Source: Pavlovales sp. CCMP2436 (lineage: Eukaryota; Haptophyta; Pavlovophyceae; Pavlovales). From it: a stretch of 29,224 nt of DNA. Positions 1-9,236 of the stretch are shown here, piece by piece (within the stretch, counting starts at the first letter, position 1; the number at the start of each line of letters is the position of its first letter). The position numbers and the translations under genes were made by a program. Below the pieces are notes generated by a model, which made no database searches, was not told the origin of the DNA, and worked only from the letters and a program-made list of their open reading frames with translations. Location: assembly GCA_026770615.1 (NCBI GenBank), contig MU631346.1, positions 353,612 to 382,835 on the forward strand. The letters run 5' to 3'.

Positions 1-47
1 CGCCTAGAGAAGAGAGGCCCCGTCAAACATGCCCAGGCATAGGTAGA

Positions 48-1748
48 ATGGCCAATGTAGAAGCCATGTGGACAAAAGAGAGCACAACTGCTCTGCGCCT
101 CCCACGAGTTAGGGGCCAACAGCGACCCACGGAAAAGTATACCAAACACATGGCCAGACAGGCACTCAGATCATACCGCCACAATGCCGAGTGGGCAGCA
201 AAATCCCCGGCGATGGCCACCACTACAATTACCATCGACGGAAAGTCCGAAACAATGGGCCTCACCTGCCCTCTATGCCAAGCACTCAACTCACAAGACA
301 CACAGCATCACATATACCACGAGTGCTCGGCAACGGAAAAGCACCGCCACGACCTCCACCGCTCTCTCGGCAAGGAACTGTCCCCGCGCCGGGGACCCGC
401 CAAATCAAAATTAATGGCGACACACATGATATCTCGGCCGGACTACTTCACTGGAAGGGTAGGATTAAGTGTCAAAGAAGAGCTCAGAAAGAAGGACGTC
501 GACACCGGTGACGCACCCAAGCCCGGCGACTTACACTATACACTCCTACGCCATAGCCTCAGAATGCACAAATCACGCGAAGCGGCAATTGAAGCATCAG
601 CGGCGTCCACCAAGGACAATATATCTATATACGACGCGTATAAGTTTAAGGTAGCCATGTTGGCCGCCCAGACCAACGAGCGGGCAGCAAGGAAATCGAA
701 TCAAAACACAGCATCAGCGGCCATACCAGCTATACAATACGTGCCCATACCCCCAACGGACAGCATGGCTCAAAACAAGGAATCATCAGCCTTACCACCT
801 ATGCAGTATGAGCCCATGCCCCCAACAGACAGCATCGCTCAAAGCGAAGCACCAGCGGCCACACCACCTATACAATATGAGCCCATACCCCCAACGGGCA
901 GCATAGCTCAGAACAATGAACCATCAGCCTTACCTCCTATGCAGTATGAGCCCATACCTTCAACAGACAGCATCACCCAAAACGAAGCACCAGCGGCCAT
1001 ACCACCTGTGCAGTATGGGCCCATACCCCTAACGGACAGCAGAGCCCAAAACGAGGCACCAGCGGCTATACCATTTCCGCGGTATGAGCCCATACCCCCA
1101 ACGGACAGCATCGCTCAGTATGAGCCCATATCCCCAACGGCCATACCACCTATGCAGCAAGAGCCCATATCCCCAACGGACACCAGTGCACTGAGCATTC
1201 CTGCCAAACGAAAACGCCTGATGCGCAGCCAACCTACGAATTATGAAGATTCATTAACAGGTGTAAACCCGACCACACCCTCCATGCAGCCTAAGCCCAC
1301 CCTCAGGCCCAGCAGAGGCCAGCAACGCTTACGTACATCAAACGTGGGAAAACGCAACCAGAGACCGTCTCGAACCAAAACCTCACTGCTACCAGGAGCA
1401 GCCAGTCCCACCGAACCCAAAACAGGACCAGCCATTCCCGCCATAAACCACGAATCGGCAGCAGGCCCGTCACGCATGCACGCACTGATCCATGACAAGT
1501 CCGGCATAGTCATGCACCACTCACGCACACTGCGCTCAGCAACCAAACGGGCCCTTGAAACCGACCAGTCACCCACGCTGTCATACCACTCGGGCGACAA
1601 AAAACCTAAATCCAAACATGAGCCAGCAGCTCAAAAAAGTCTTCAAAACGCAAACATGAGCCAGCAAGCCCGCCACACCCCGCAACCCAAAGCCCTGCGC
1701 CCGAGGCCCACCCCGTCAAGGGGTGGGATAGAATGGGCCGGAAAATAA
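48..1748 (+). CDS. F1 retrotransposon polyprotein, C-terminal part
   Basis: Open for 566 codons. Near residue 74 is CPLC followed by a His- and Cys-rich stretch (HHIYHEC), the layout of the zf-RVT finger that follows RNase H in many LINE proteins. Residues about 220-380 are a tandem repeat built on QYEPIPPTDSIAQ. The C-terminal 180 residues are basic and proline-rich (RPTPSRGG), suggesting nucleic-acid binding. The ATG at 48 is not the true start: in the 10.7 kb copy the coding frame runs in from upstream through the same Met. Here one C is missing from a CCCC run near position 33, so the upstream frame is shifted. Nucleic-acid binding in retrotransposition is inferred from the family. Confidence 0.6.
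   Translation: MANVEAMWTKESTTALRLPRVRGQQRPTEKYTKHMARQALRSYRHNAEWAAKSPAMATTTITIDGKSETMGLTCPLCQALNSQDTQHHIYHECSATEKHRHDLHRSLGKELSPRRGPAKSKLMATHMISRPDYFTGRVGLSVKEELRKKDVDTGDAPKPGDLHYTLLRHSLRMHKSREAAIEASAASTKDNISIYDAYKFKVAMLAAQTNERAARKSNQNTASAAIPAIQYVPIPPTDSMAQNKESSALPPMQYEPMPPTDSIAQSEAPAATPPIQYEPIPPTGSIAQNNEPSALPPMQYEPIPSTDSITQNEAPAAIPPVQYGPIPLTDSRAQNEAPAAIPFPRYEPIPPTDSIAQYEPISPTAIPPMQQEPISPTDTSALSIPAKRKRLMRSQPTNYEDSLTGVNPTTPSMQPKPTLRPSRGQQRLRTSNVGKRNQRPSRTKTSLLPGAASPTEPKTGPAIPAINHESAAGPSRMHALIHDKSGIVMHHSRTLRSATKRALETDQSPTLSYHSGDKKPKSKHEPAAQKSLQNANMSQQARHTPQPKALRPRPTPSRGGIEWAGK
706..1190 (+). repeat. 69-bp in-frame tandem repeat in F1 ORF
   Basis: The word CCCATAC or CCCATG recurs at 744, 813, 882, 951, 1020 and 1089, exactly 69 bases apart. 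Two shortened units follow at 1125 and 1164. Each unit encodes 23 residues around QYEPIPPTDSIAQNEAPAA. The period is a whole number of codons, so copy number can change without breaking the frame. Related units are seen in the minus-strand copy at about 7340-7690. Confidence 0.9.
1703..1729 (+). other. GC-rich stem-loop at the end of the F1 ORF
   Basis: CCCACCCC pairs with GGGGTGGG across a five-base loop (1708-1728), just before the stop codon. The same stem is at 5346-5370 on the minus strand (CCCACCCCT/AGGGGTGGG) and at 20621-20643 on the plus strand (CCCACCCTC/GGGGGTGGG). Sequence differs between copies but pairing holds. A role in template recognition by the RT is a guess. Confidence 0.55.
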
Positions 1749-1894
1749 GCCGCGCATACTTGTGGGTTTTGCCTCCCAGGGCAAAAATCTCAACATATGC
1801 GAGTCAGGCAGCGCGCCAGTCGAGAGTCGTCAGTCGTCGATCGTCGTGTGGCTGAACTGATCAGCGGTGGGGACGGTATCCGTGTGCTCGGGGT

Positions 1895-1943
1895 GGATCC
1901 CTGGATCTGAGTGTTTTTTCAACACTTAAATCCAGTGAGATCC
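1895..1943 (+). other. F1 3'-tail hairpin
   Basis: GGATC at 1895-1899 pairs with GATCC at 1939-1943. CTGGAT at 1901-1906 pairs with ATCCAG at 1930-1935. The stem then continues to a TTTTC loop at 1916-1920. The same fold with changed bases is present at 22181-22229 and 23411-23456, and in reduced form in the SINE at 23840-23925. Conserved 3' hairpins are a known recognition feature of several LINEs; use here is inferred. Confidence 0.6.
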
Positions 1944-1976
1944 TCCCGGGGACGGACGTTTAACTAGAAACTTACA

Positions 1977-2143
1977 CAGGGGATCGCGGGAAATTAAAAG
2001 GGCGAATTTTGAGCTTGAGGCTGAGCTTCTTAGCAAATTATATACAAGCAATGTTAAATTTTGCTTAAATTACATACAAACAATGCAAAAAACCGAGGCT
2101 CAGCTTCTTAACACTACGGCTTCTTATTGCCCGCGACACCCTG
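1977..2143. mobile_element. MITE family A, copy 1 (167 bp)
   Basis: Starts CAGGGGATCGCGGG and ends CCCGCGACACCCTG, forming imperfect terminal inverted repeats. A TA follows on the right at 2144-2145. Inside are two direct copies of GAGGCTGAGCTTCTTA-like sequence and AT-rich CATACAAACAATG words. Same length as the intact copy at 23015-23181. It has no coding capacity. TA flanks fit a Tc1/mariner-type or other TA-targeting transposase acting in trans. It sits exactly on the 3' end of the F1 element. Confidence 0.75.
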
Positions 2144-2168
2144 TATACGGTGACTCATAAATTAATAT

Positions 2169-3095
2169 ATGCAGCTTATATATAGAAGCGAGCCTAGACG
2201 AGGGCGGCCAACTTCATATGATCTATTAAATCGTTGGAGGATAGCTGTGCTAGTCTACGGCCACTGCGGCGCGTGCACGAACGAGCTCACTCAGCAATTC
2301 ATAGACGCCAGCGGATTTGAAGAGACGCTGAGGGTTGAATCGCGAGGCCTACAGCTTGAGCACGTGGCCCGCGTGCCTCAGGCGCTGTGCTTGTGGCATG
2401 TTAGCGATGGCAAAGAACTCCTTGTGCAGCTCCTCGACATGTATGCTACTGTAAATTACGTTAGGGGGAGGAGGGGGCAGCTGACACTCAGCTTCAGGCA
2501 AGGGGGTGGGAGAGGGGAGGGGGGGATTTAGGCAGTGGAAAGCAGAAGGCAGTGAGTGGCTCACAGTGAACCAGGTTCATCACCATGAGCGAAGTGAACG
2601 ACTTGTCATCCCACGCCTTGCGGAGGACGACTGAGATCTCGTTCGAATGGTTCGCCACGATGCGTGCGACACATGCACGGCGCCTACTCTGATAGAAACC
2701 CACAAAGGCGATCTCGCCGAGCAGCTCCTCGACCGTGCGCAGAAGCGGCTGCGTCACCGGAGTATACCCGGGGGGGTGATAGCGGGGAATCGCAGCGTCG
2801 CCGGAACGGTTGCTCGCCAATGTCTCTGCTTCCTCGCGTTCGTGTGCGTGTATTCCCAAGTCTCGTCGATCCCCTCGCTTTGCTGGACGCAGCGCTCATT
2901 CGGCTCGGAGCGATAGTAGACTGTATAGACGCCTTGGCTCTTGAGCTGCTTGAAGTTCACCAGTTCACCAGTCGCGCGTGCGAAATAGCGACCCATATAA
3001 AAAGGTCGCCTTTGTGCACGCGAAACTGCAGCGACTGTCAGCGACTCGAACTGTTGGGCGGTGTTGCATTTGGCAGACACTACTCCCCCGCGCAA
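2169..3095 (-). pseudogene. Unidentified coding remnant
   Basis: Three minus-strand open stretches read like protein and follow one another in different frames: 3095-2754 (begins MRGGVVSAKCN, contains ARATGELVNFKQLKSQGVY), 2835-2494 (contains TVEELLGEIAFVGFYQSRRR) and 2460-2240 (IHVEELHKEFFAIANMPQAQ, with an in-frame TAG). A pyrimidine-rich stretch ending TTTACAG at about 2453 could be a splice acceptor, and GTGAGC near 2565 a donor, but the phases do not join cleanly. I recognise no domain. It is either a decayed multi-exon gene or part of an unclassified transposon. Confidence 0.3.
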
Positions 3096-3180
3096 TGAGT
3101 CTGGTCCCTCAGTTTACCCGCTACGTATGGGGCCCTTCCCGACGTCCCCACCGGCTGAAAAGTTAGGGAGCAGTGGCCAA

Positions 3181-3660
3181 CCCCGGGGGCGCATTTTGGT
3201 ACATGGCTTAATATTGCCCGCTAAGAATAAGAAATAAGCGCAAATAAATAAATAAATTAAATACATACAAAAATGGTATTTTTAAAACTTTTGAGCACCC
3301 GGCCGTCTACGCCGCGGGGACCTAGGTCCCAGCCGCGCCACGCCCGGAGGTGGTACCGCTGATGTGTAGGGGAGCCTGGTGCTTGCCGGGGGTGCTCCCC
3401 AAGCGCGCCATGTCGCCTTTGAGGCGAGCAGGTGCGGCCCTCGCGCCCTCGTTCGCCTGAGACAGGGTGCGATCAGACGGGTCTTCGGAGGAGAAGGGTA
3501 CACGGCACGCCTATGAGGCGCGCAACGACACCCCGGCCTCACTGAAGGCCCGGTCTTGGCTTCGAGCCCCGTTCAGGAGAGCGGCTTTGCTACCCGTGAA
3601 TTCCGATACTGGGTAAGCACCGGGGCGCGGACCCGTCGATAACAAGTCCGAAACTCGTTT
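3181..3660. other. No gene seen; AT-rich then GC-rich spacer
   Basis: Positions 3220-3290 are A-rich with AAATAAATAAATAAATT. After this comes about 350 bases of GC-rich DNA. One Pol III B-box-like word (GCTTCGAGCCC, near 3560) is present without a convincing A box. No supported gene. Confidence 0.5.
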
Positions 3661-3760
3661 CCGTCAAACTTTAAAGATCTTCATAGACGTAGAATTCGAC
3701 GGGGAACAACTTTGGCACCAAGGAATTAAAACAGTGTCTGGTAATATCTGTAATACCAGA

Positions 3761-3795
3761 GTGAACAACACCTGTTGAACCATGCTGAGCCGGTA
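3761..3795 (+). mobile_element. F2 3'-tail fragment (+ orientation)
   Basis: The last 32 bases of the F2 retroelement tail (GTGAACAACACCTG...CTGAGCCG), followed by TATATA. It is an exact reverse complement of 3886-3917. It is the remnant of a strongly 5'-truncated insertion. Confidence 0.65.
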
Positions 3796-3883
3796 TATAC
3801 GGACTCTGTCTGGTGATCGAGATGACTGTCTGACTTTCATTAGATATAATTTTGACTCTAGATGAGGGCTAAATGAAAAACAT

Positions 3884-3965
3884 AGCGGCTCAGCATGGTT
3901 CAACAGGTGTTGTTCACTCACTGACTTGGTCGACGTCAGACTTTAGTCCTGGCAGCAGGGATAAT
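3884..3965 (-). mobile_element. F2 3'-tail fragment (- orientation)
   Basis: Matches the 3' end of the F2 copy at 27841 for about 80 bases (AGCGGCTCAGCATGG through GGCAGCAGGGAT) and then diverges. It faces the fragment at 3761-3795 with the two 3' ends inward, giving 32-bp perfect inverted arms around 93 bases. Confidence 0.7.
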
Positions 3966-4117
3966 GTAGGGGGGCTCAATCTAGCTGGCGGCGTGGCGGC
4001 GGCCTGACAAGTCAAGCTAATGTATACAGTAATAGTTAAGTCTCAGCGCACTTTGTTGCAGCGCACTCTGCGGATATTATACCAAGCCACATGGCAACCG
4101 GCGTTAGGATTATATAC

Positions 4118-4158
4118 CCGTGTGTGTGTGTGTATACATCGATAGATAGATAGATATC
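4118..4158. repeat. Microsatellites (TG)n and (GATA)n
   Basis: A TGTGTG run is followed at once by repeated GATA units ending ATCGATAC, just upstream of a MITE copy. Confidence 0.8.
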
Positions 4159-4162
4159 GATA

Positions 4163-4240
4163 CAGGGGATCGCGGGCAATAATAACGGCAGGTTTTGAGG
4201 CTGAGGCTGAGTTTCTTAGCGAATTACATACAAACATACA
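4163..4240 (+). mobile_element. MITE family A, copy 2 (truncated)
   Basis: Begins with TA then CAGGGGATCGCGGGCAATAA, and carries the doubled GAGGCTGAGGCTGAG and TTACATACAAACA words. Similarity stops near 4240, so the right half and right terminal repeat are missing. Confidence 0.7.
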
Positions 4241-4245
4241 AATAT

Positions 4246-4596
4246 ATCCATCTGCGGACTTGGCGTCGCGCAGCTGCTAGCGCTGCTCGAGTACGCTGCC
4301 GCTATCGGCGGTCCAAGCCGGCGCGACAAGAACCGCAACAAGGAGCGAGTGCACGGCTGGCTGCTGAGTACGCCGCGCAAGGGCTACGCGCTGAGTTGCT
4401 TGGCAGCGAGGACGGCGCAACGCCCTGGCGCTTCTTCGAGCAGCACGAGGAGAAATCCCGCCCCAAGGGCCCGCACTTCGTGTACGAGTTGCTTGTGCGC
4501 GAGTTACGCGAAGCTAGGGCAGCGCTCGCGCGCGCAGAGGTCGCCCTCGCCGTCGAACGCGGCCGCGCCGACTCGGTTTCGAGCACGCGGTGTTAA
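4246..4596 (+). CDS. Unidentified ORF, coiled-coil-like C-terminus
   Basis: An open frame ending at a TAA at 4594-4596 encodes a charged, alanine-rich protein. Its end (FVYELLVRELREARAALARA) looks like an amphipathic coiled coil. The frame stays open leftwards into the truncated MITE, so the true 5' limit, possibly a splice acceptor near 4272, is uncertain. I recognise no family. It may be a terminal exon of the same dispersed gene or transposon whose leader-like sequence is at 4912-4985. Confidence 0.3.
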   Translation: MHLRTWRRAAASAARVRCRYRRSKPARQEPQQGASARLAAEYAAQGLRAELLGSEDGATPWRFFEQHEEKSRPKGPHFVYELLVRELREARAALARAEVALAVERGRADSVSSTRC

Positions 4597-4911
4597 CCAG
4601 CGCTTATTGAGTCATTTAGACTCGCACGCGGTAAGTGTAAAATAGGGCGGGGCTGGGCATAAAGTGGATCGGGCTTACGCAGTGCAGCCAATATTCGGTG
4701 CTTATTTTCCGATCGGCCAATTTTTAAAATTGATTATCTGTGCTCAAAAATGGTCCCAGGCGCAAATAGATCCTGGAAATTAATCGAAAATAATGTTTTT
4801 TTAAAAATACAATTCATCTATGTCTTACGGACTAGTCCGATAAATCGCTTGCAATCCGCTTTCGTTTTGCGTACCGGACACGCAGATTGTCAGGTTACCT
4901 ACTTCTAATTC

Positions 4912-4985
4912 ATTCCGCTCGAGTCCTCTCATAGTCGTCAGTTCATAACGAGGTTACTTTTGCAAGTGAAGCCGCCGCTCCAGCA
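4912..4985 (+). other. Leader-like segment shared with the 26 kb gene
   Basis: These 74 bases align by eye with 26163-26236 (both start ATTCCGC, share GTTCATAAC, and end CCAGCAG). The 26 kb copy is followed by GTAAAT, a possible 5' splice site. This copy is interrupted 20 bases later by the F1 tail at 5006. Confidence 0.4.
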
Positions 4986-5005
4986 GACTGTCTTTAGCTG
5001 CGCCT

Positions 5006-5560
5006 GTGTAAGTTTCTAGTTAAACGCCCGTCCCCGAGAGGATCTCACTAGATTTTAAGTGTTGAAAAAACACTCAGATCCAGGGATCCACCCCGAACAC
5101 ACGGATACCGTCAGCACCGCTGATCAGTTCAGACACACGACGATCGACGACTGACGACTCTCAACTGGCGCGCTGACCCACCTCCACTGCTCTCCCTCGC
5201 GTCGTCTGAAAATGCAGCACCGTCTGCGTGCGCGGCACACCTGCTCGACTCACAAAACAGTACTTCTTCACTAGCCTGTATCACATATATTGCGATGCTT
5301 GCCCCAAGGGACAGAAATTGCAAATATACGCGGCTTGTCTGCTGGCCCAGTCTATCCCACCCCTTGCCAGGGGTGGGCCTCGGGCGCAGGGATTTGGGAT
5401 GCGGGAAATTGCGGGTTTGCTGGCTCATAATTGTGTTTTGGCAACTTTGAGTTTGCTGGCTCATATTTGGTTTTGGGTTTCTTGCCGCCCGAGTGGTGTG
5501 TCAGCGTGCTTGACAGGATAGTCTCAAAGGCCCGTTTGGTAGACGGTCCCACCCCTGACA
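5006..5560 (-). mobile_element. F1 LINE, 5'-truncated copy
   Basis: On the minus strand this matches the F1 C-terminus (STKRAFETILSSTLTHHSGG, then GKKPKTKYEPA), the GC-rich stem-loop at 5346-5370 and the tail hairpin near 5040-5090, ending in the same CTAGAAACTTACAC as the left-hand copy. Compared with that copy it carries about 120 extra bases between the ORF end and the tail hairpin (5180-5330). The short length with an intact 3' end is typical of target-primed reverse transcription that stopped early. Confidence 0.75.
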
Positions 5561-5578
5561 CTTTCAAATAGGATATTT

Positions 5579-5595
5579 ATCCTTTGTGAAAGGAT
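5579..5595. repeat. 17-bp imperfect palindrome, copy 1
   Basis: ATCCTTTGTGAAAGGAT, also found at 6346-6362 and inverted with one change at 6169-6185. The three copies bracket the F2 tail and the spacer before F3. Confidence 0.6.
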
Positions 5596-5622
5596 GGGTT
5601 CGGTACGCTGTATCTCACATAT

Positions 5623-5828
5623 AGCGGCTCAGCATGGTTCAACAGGTGTTGTTCACTCACTGACTTGGTCGACGTCAGACGTTAAACCTGGCAGCAGGGA
5701 TGGTGGTGGTAGAGGTGAGGTTGGTGGTGAACTCGTAGCAATTGCTACAGGCTCCCCCCCCCCCCCCCCGGCACACAACGCTCACGTCCATTTAGGTGCG
5801 TGTGCCCTGTCCGCCGCAGCCGCTCACC
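5623..5828 (-). mobile_element. F2 3' end, 5'-truncated copy
   Basis: About 206 bases nearly identical to 27841-28045: the AGCGGCTCAGCATGG terminus, the GGTGGTGGTAGAGGTGAGG block, a long C run (5753-5769), the stop codon position (TTA at 5792-5794) and a few codons of the ORF end. It then breaks off at the 5' side. This shows the 27.8 kb terminus is a genuine element end. Confidence 0.8.
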
Positions 5829-5829
5829 G

Positions 5830-6345
5830 AGCGGCGGGGAACATGGGTCGCCGCACATCGCCACGGACTGGACGGCATAGAGATAGCCAGGATTCAATCA
5901 GATTGATGATGCAGCCTGTCGTTGATCTGTTATGATCTGTAGTAATCATGTAAAAAAATACTAAAATTTCCAGCATGGGCCCCGAATTTTCGGGCATGTG
6001 GGCGCACGAGCCAGTAACGTGTGTCGCACGCCGCGCCGGGGACGTTGGTAGCTCGCCACATATTCTGGGCGTGTGGGGTAGCCTAGGTTCTTCCAAATGT
6101 ACCCGGCTCACTCCTGGTGCAGCCCCATGCCTGCTTAGTTACCATCCTATTGGGCATTCCCGGCCAATATCCTTCCACAAAGGATATGTCAATTCAATTA
6201 AATTCAGCATTTTGTTAAGTATTTTAATTTAGTTATTGCGGGCTCAGCGAAGAGTCGAGGCTTTTTATTTGCCTTTTGATACCCAACGTTCCAAAGCTCA
6301 GCTTCGGAGCACGAAATAAAGGCACGCAGCAACCGTGCGGCCCGC
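5830..6345. other. No gene seen
   Basis: Mixed-composition spacer. It holds the inverted 17-bp palindrome copy at 6169-6185 and an AT-rich stretch at 6188-6235. No supported coding region. Confidence 0.5.
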
Positions 6346-6373
6346 ATCCTTTGTGAAAGGATTATATACCCTT

Positions 6374-6707
6374 GGCTCCTTCGGCTCCCTCTTCAACCAG
6401 TCCTTCCACCGCGCCCCCGCGCTGCGGCCCGCGCCCTGCACGCGCAGACAAGTTCTCAACATTCAAAACCCCATCGCTTCGCAGCGATACGTCACCGCTG
6501 GGATCACCAGTGGACTCGCTTGCTCGCGCACTGTCGGGCGGCCCCGCGTTGCGCAGCGACTCCAGCGCTTTGTTTTCGGCTTCCTCATCATTCACCACTT
6601 CTACCAGCTCCCCACTGTGGGGTAGCGCGTAGGAGCCTGCGTCGGAGCGCTTAGATCAGCCTGACTTGAACTTGAAACGTACCGCCAGCCCGAACCCCCC
6701 TACATTA
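6374..6707 (+). mobile_element. F3 retroposed element, longer copy (334 bp)
   Basis: Flanked by the 10-bp direct repeat ATATACCCTT (6364-6373 and 6708-6717). Its right 111 bases match 21359-21469, which has a different 9-bp flanking repeat and the same 3' end, CTACATTA. A shared 3' end with different 5' ends and different target duplications is the mark of retroposition. A serine-rich frame (SLRSDTSPLGSP) runs to a TAG just before the common 3' segment, so F3 may be the tail of a larger autonomous element. No poly-A tail. Confidence 0.75.
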
Positions 6708-6717
6708 ATATACCCTT

Positions 6718-8162
6718 CAGCTTAGGAGTGGGACCGTAGATGAGCGCATTGTGCGTGGGTGATTTTCGTGTATGGATATGACGGGCTTGTCTGAGATTAA
6801 TGTGTGCTTGTTTGACGGGCCTGCTGCGGATTCGTGGTGTATGGTGGGACTAGATGGTCCTGTTTTGGGTTCCTGATGTATGGTGAGATTGGCTGCTCCT
6901 GGTAGTGCTGAGGGTGTGGCTCGAGACGGTCAATTCTAGATGCGTTTTAGGGGTATGACTCGAAGCGATCTCTTCTGGATTTGTTTTTTCACGATTGGTA
7001 TGCGTAAGCGTGGCTGTCCTCGGCTGGGCCTGAGGGTGGGCTCAGGCTGCATGGGGGGTATGGTCGGGTCTGCACCTGGGAATGAGGCTTCGTCTAGTAG
7101 TGCTGAGGCTGTGACTCGGGACGAGCTCTTCTGGATGCGCTTTGAGGGTATGACTCGAGGCCGTCTCTTCTGGATTTGTTTTTCACGAATAGTATGCGTA
7201 AGCGTGGCTGGCCTCGGCTGGGCCTGAGGGTGGGCTGCATGGAGGGTATGGTCGGGTCTGCACCTTGGAGTGAGTCTTCGTTATTCGGAGGTTGATTGCG
7301 AGTCAAGCGTATTCATCTGGCAGGAGTTGTCTGTGTGTTGATGATCTTTGGGGGTATGGGCTCATGCTGCATAGGTGGTATGGCCGCTGGTAACTCGTTT
7401 TGAGCGATGCTGTCCACCGTTGGGGGTATGGGTTCGTAATGAATGGGTGGTAAGGATGACGGTACCTTATTGTTTTGGGCGATGCTGTCCGTAAGGAGTA
7501 TGGGCTCATACTGCATTGGTGGTATGGCCGCTGGTCCTTCGTTTTAGGCGATGCTGTCTGTTGGGGGTATGGGCTCATACTGCATAGGTGGGCTCATACT
7601 GCATAGGAGGTGAGGCTGATGGTTCCTTGTTTTGAGCGATGCTGTCCGTTGGGGGTATGGGCTCGTATTGTATAGGTGGTATGGCCGCTGGTGCTGTGTT
7701 TTGATTCAGTTTCCTTGCTGCCCGCTCGGCTGTCTGGGCGGCCCACATGGCTACGTTAAACTTATACGCGTCGTAAGTATATAGATATATTTATGATAGG
7801 GATTTTTCTTGGTTGACGCCGCTGATGCTTCGATTGCCGCTTCGTGTGATTTGTGCATGCTGAGACTATGGCGTAGGAGAGTGTAGTGTAATCGCCGGAC
7901 TTGGGTGCGTTACCGGTGTCAGCGTCCTTCTTTCTGAGCTCTTCTTTGACACATAATCCTACCCTTCCGGTGAAGTAGTCCGACACATAATCCTACCCTT
8001 CCGGTGAAGTAGTCCGGTCGAGATATCATGTGTGTCGCCATTGATTTTGATTTGGCGGGTCCCGGCGCGGGGCTAGTTCCTTGCAGAGAGAGCGGTGGAG
8101 GTCGTGGCGATGCCTTTCCGTTGACGAGCACTCGTGGTTTAGGTGATGCTTTGTGTCTTGTG
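6718..8162 (-). mobile_element. F1 LINE, 3' piece of a split copy
   Basis: On the minus strand this follows the F1 ORF from just after the CPLC finger (LVNGKASPRPPPL.. in a shifted frame, then YFTGRVGLCVKEELRKKDAD) through the QYEPI repeats (about 7340-7690) to the basic C-terminal region. It stops about 200 bases short of the normal ORF end, next to F3. It is heavily frameshifted. A perfect 34-bp tandem duplication lies at 7948-8015. Its missing 5' part is supplied by 10712-13140. Confidence 0.7.
7948..8015. repeat. 34-bp tandem duplication
   Basis: Two identical adjacent copies of a unit beginning GACACATAATCC and ending AAGTAGTCC. The F1 copy at 1-1975 has one, so this is a local event in this copy. 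Confidence 0.9.
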
Positions 8163-8536
8163 GCTCTGGCTCCGGTCATGGTGTACCAGCTTTGCCATGT
8201 AGGGTGTGAAAGTAAACTTCCCGGTTGCTACTAAGGTCTCCGAGAGCCTCCTCGGGAAGCCCTGAGGACGAATTAACACCTTTTTATCTTAAGAATCAAA
8301 GTGGAATGAGTAGTACTGGGTGATACAAATGCATGAATGAGCGGGGCAGATAATAGGCGGAATCCATCGTGACAAAAATAGAAATTCATTTTCTTAAACT
8401 GCTCTGCGCGCCCTGTGCAGGCCGCGGCTACTGCTCCAGCTTGCTCAAACTGCAGAGGGATGTGAACCGGCGCCAGCATCCCCGACCTAACTGCAGAGGG
8501 ATGTGAACCAGCGTCAGCATTCCTGCAGAGCCCTCG

Positions 8537-9236
8537 GTGCCACGCGAGCCAGGAGCCAGCGCCGCTGACGCTGCGAGCGCTTCTGGGGCCGCGTGGGCGG
8601 AGTCGTCGAAGTTGATCGTTCGGGACAATCGCTCGGCGTGCGTGCCCTGGACCGCCACTTTTACTGGTCACCCAGCATCTCGTGCCCGTCGTGATCCATC
8701 AAGACCTCCATCCAGGCCGGTGGGACGTCGCTTACGTGGGAAACTTCACCGAGTGCGCGGAAGACGTCGTCACGGACACCGACGGGCACGGAGCGCAATT
8801 TCTTGCAGTCCAAGCGCAACGAGAACTCGACGCGAGTACTAGTAAGCGCGCGCGTGAGCGGACTCGCTACCTACTGCGCTGCGCTTGCCCCCATCGCTCA
8901 CTTGGCTGGATCCTCAGCCCTCCCTATCCTCAGCCGACGGGTGCCGAAGGAGGTGAGCTCACGCGTGTGATTTTGTTGTGTTGTGTGCGCGCGCAGGTGG
9001 CTTGGGTCGATCGCTTGCTGGGCGGGGATCGCTTGGATGGGAACCTCGCTCAATCTACCGACGTGCACGGAGACATCTTCGTGAGCACTGAGTCTCGACG
9101 TCCAAGCGCAACGAGAATTCGACACCAGGTCAGACCGCCACAAACTGCGTCGAGCGAGAACGGCGAGCTCGCGGTGTTCAGATGCAGCGCAGGAAATGGC
9201 AAGTCCGCGCCTTCTCGCCTCAGCGTCCGCTCATAA
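8537..9236 (+). pseudogene. Unidentified coding segment with a likely short intron
   Basis: The frame from 8682 (contains HPGRWDVAYVGNFTECAEDV) reaches 8950. There GTGAGC, followed by a T/G-rich stretch and GCGCAG ending near 8998, makes a plausible 48-base intron; reading resumes at VAWVDRLLGGDRLDGNLAQS. A degenerate second copy of the exon-intron junction lies at 9275-9352, where the donor GT is lost. Words around TCCAAGCGCAACGAGAA also occur twice (8811, 9101). No domain recognised. Confidence 0.25.

Larger units (their letters stand above)
1..1975 (+). mobile_element. F1 LINE-like retrotransposon, 3' half (cut by window edge)
   Basis: This is the distal part of a non-LTR retrotransposon I call F1. 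The first 300 bases match the minus-strand copy at 10712-11020, which fixes the family and shows that RNase H and RT coding would lie to the left of the window. In order it holds a zinc-finger region, a proline-rich tandem repeat, a basic C-terminus, a stop at 1746-1748 and a 3' tail of about 227 bases ending in TTACAC near 1976. The same tail occurs at 5006-5180 on the other strand. No poly-A tract is seen; the end instead carries a stem-loop. A MITE abuts the 3' end at 1977. Confidence 0.75.

Noticed and set aside
706..1190. CRISPR-like regularly spaced repeats
   Set aside because: The units are contiguous, coding and in frame, without unique spacers.
3555..3566. B-box-like GCTTCGAGCCC suggesting another tRNA or SINE
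   Set aside because: No A box at the right distance and no cloverleaf.
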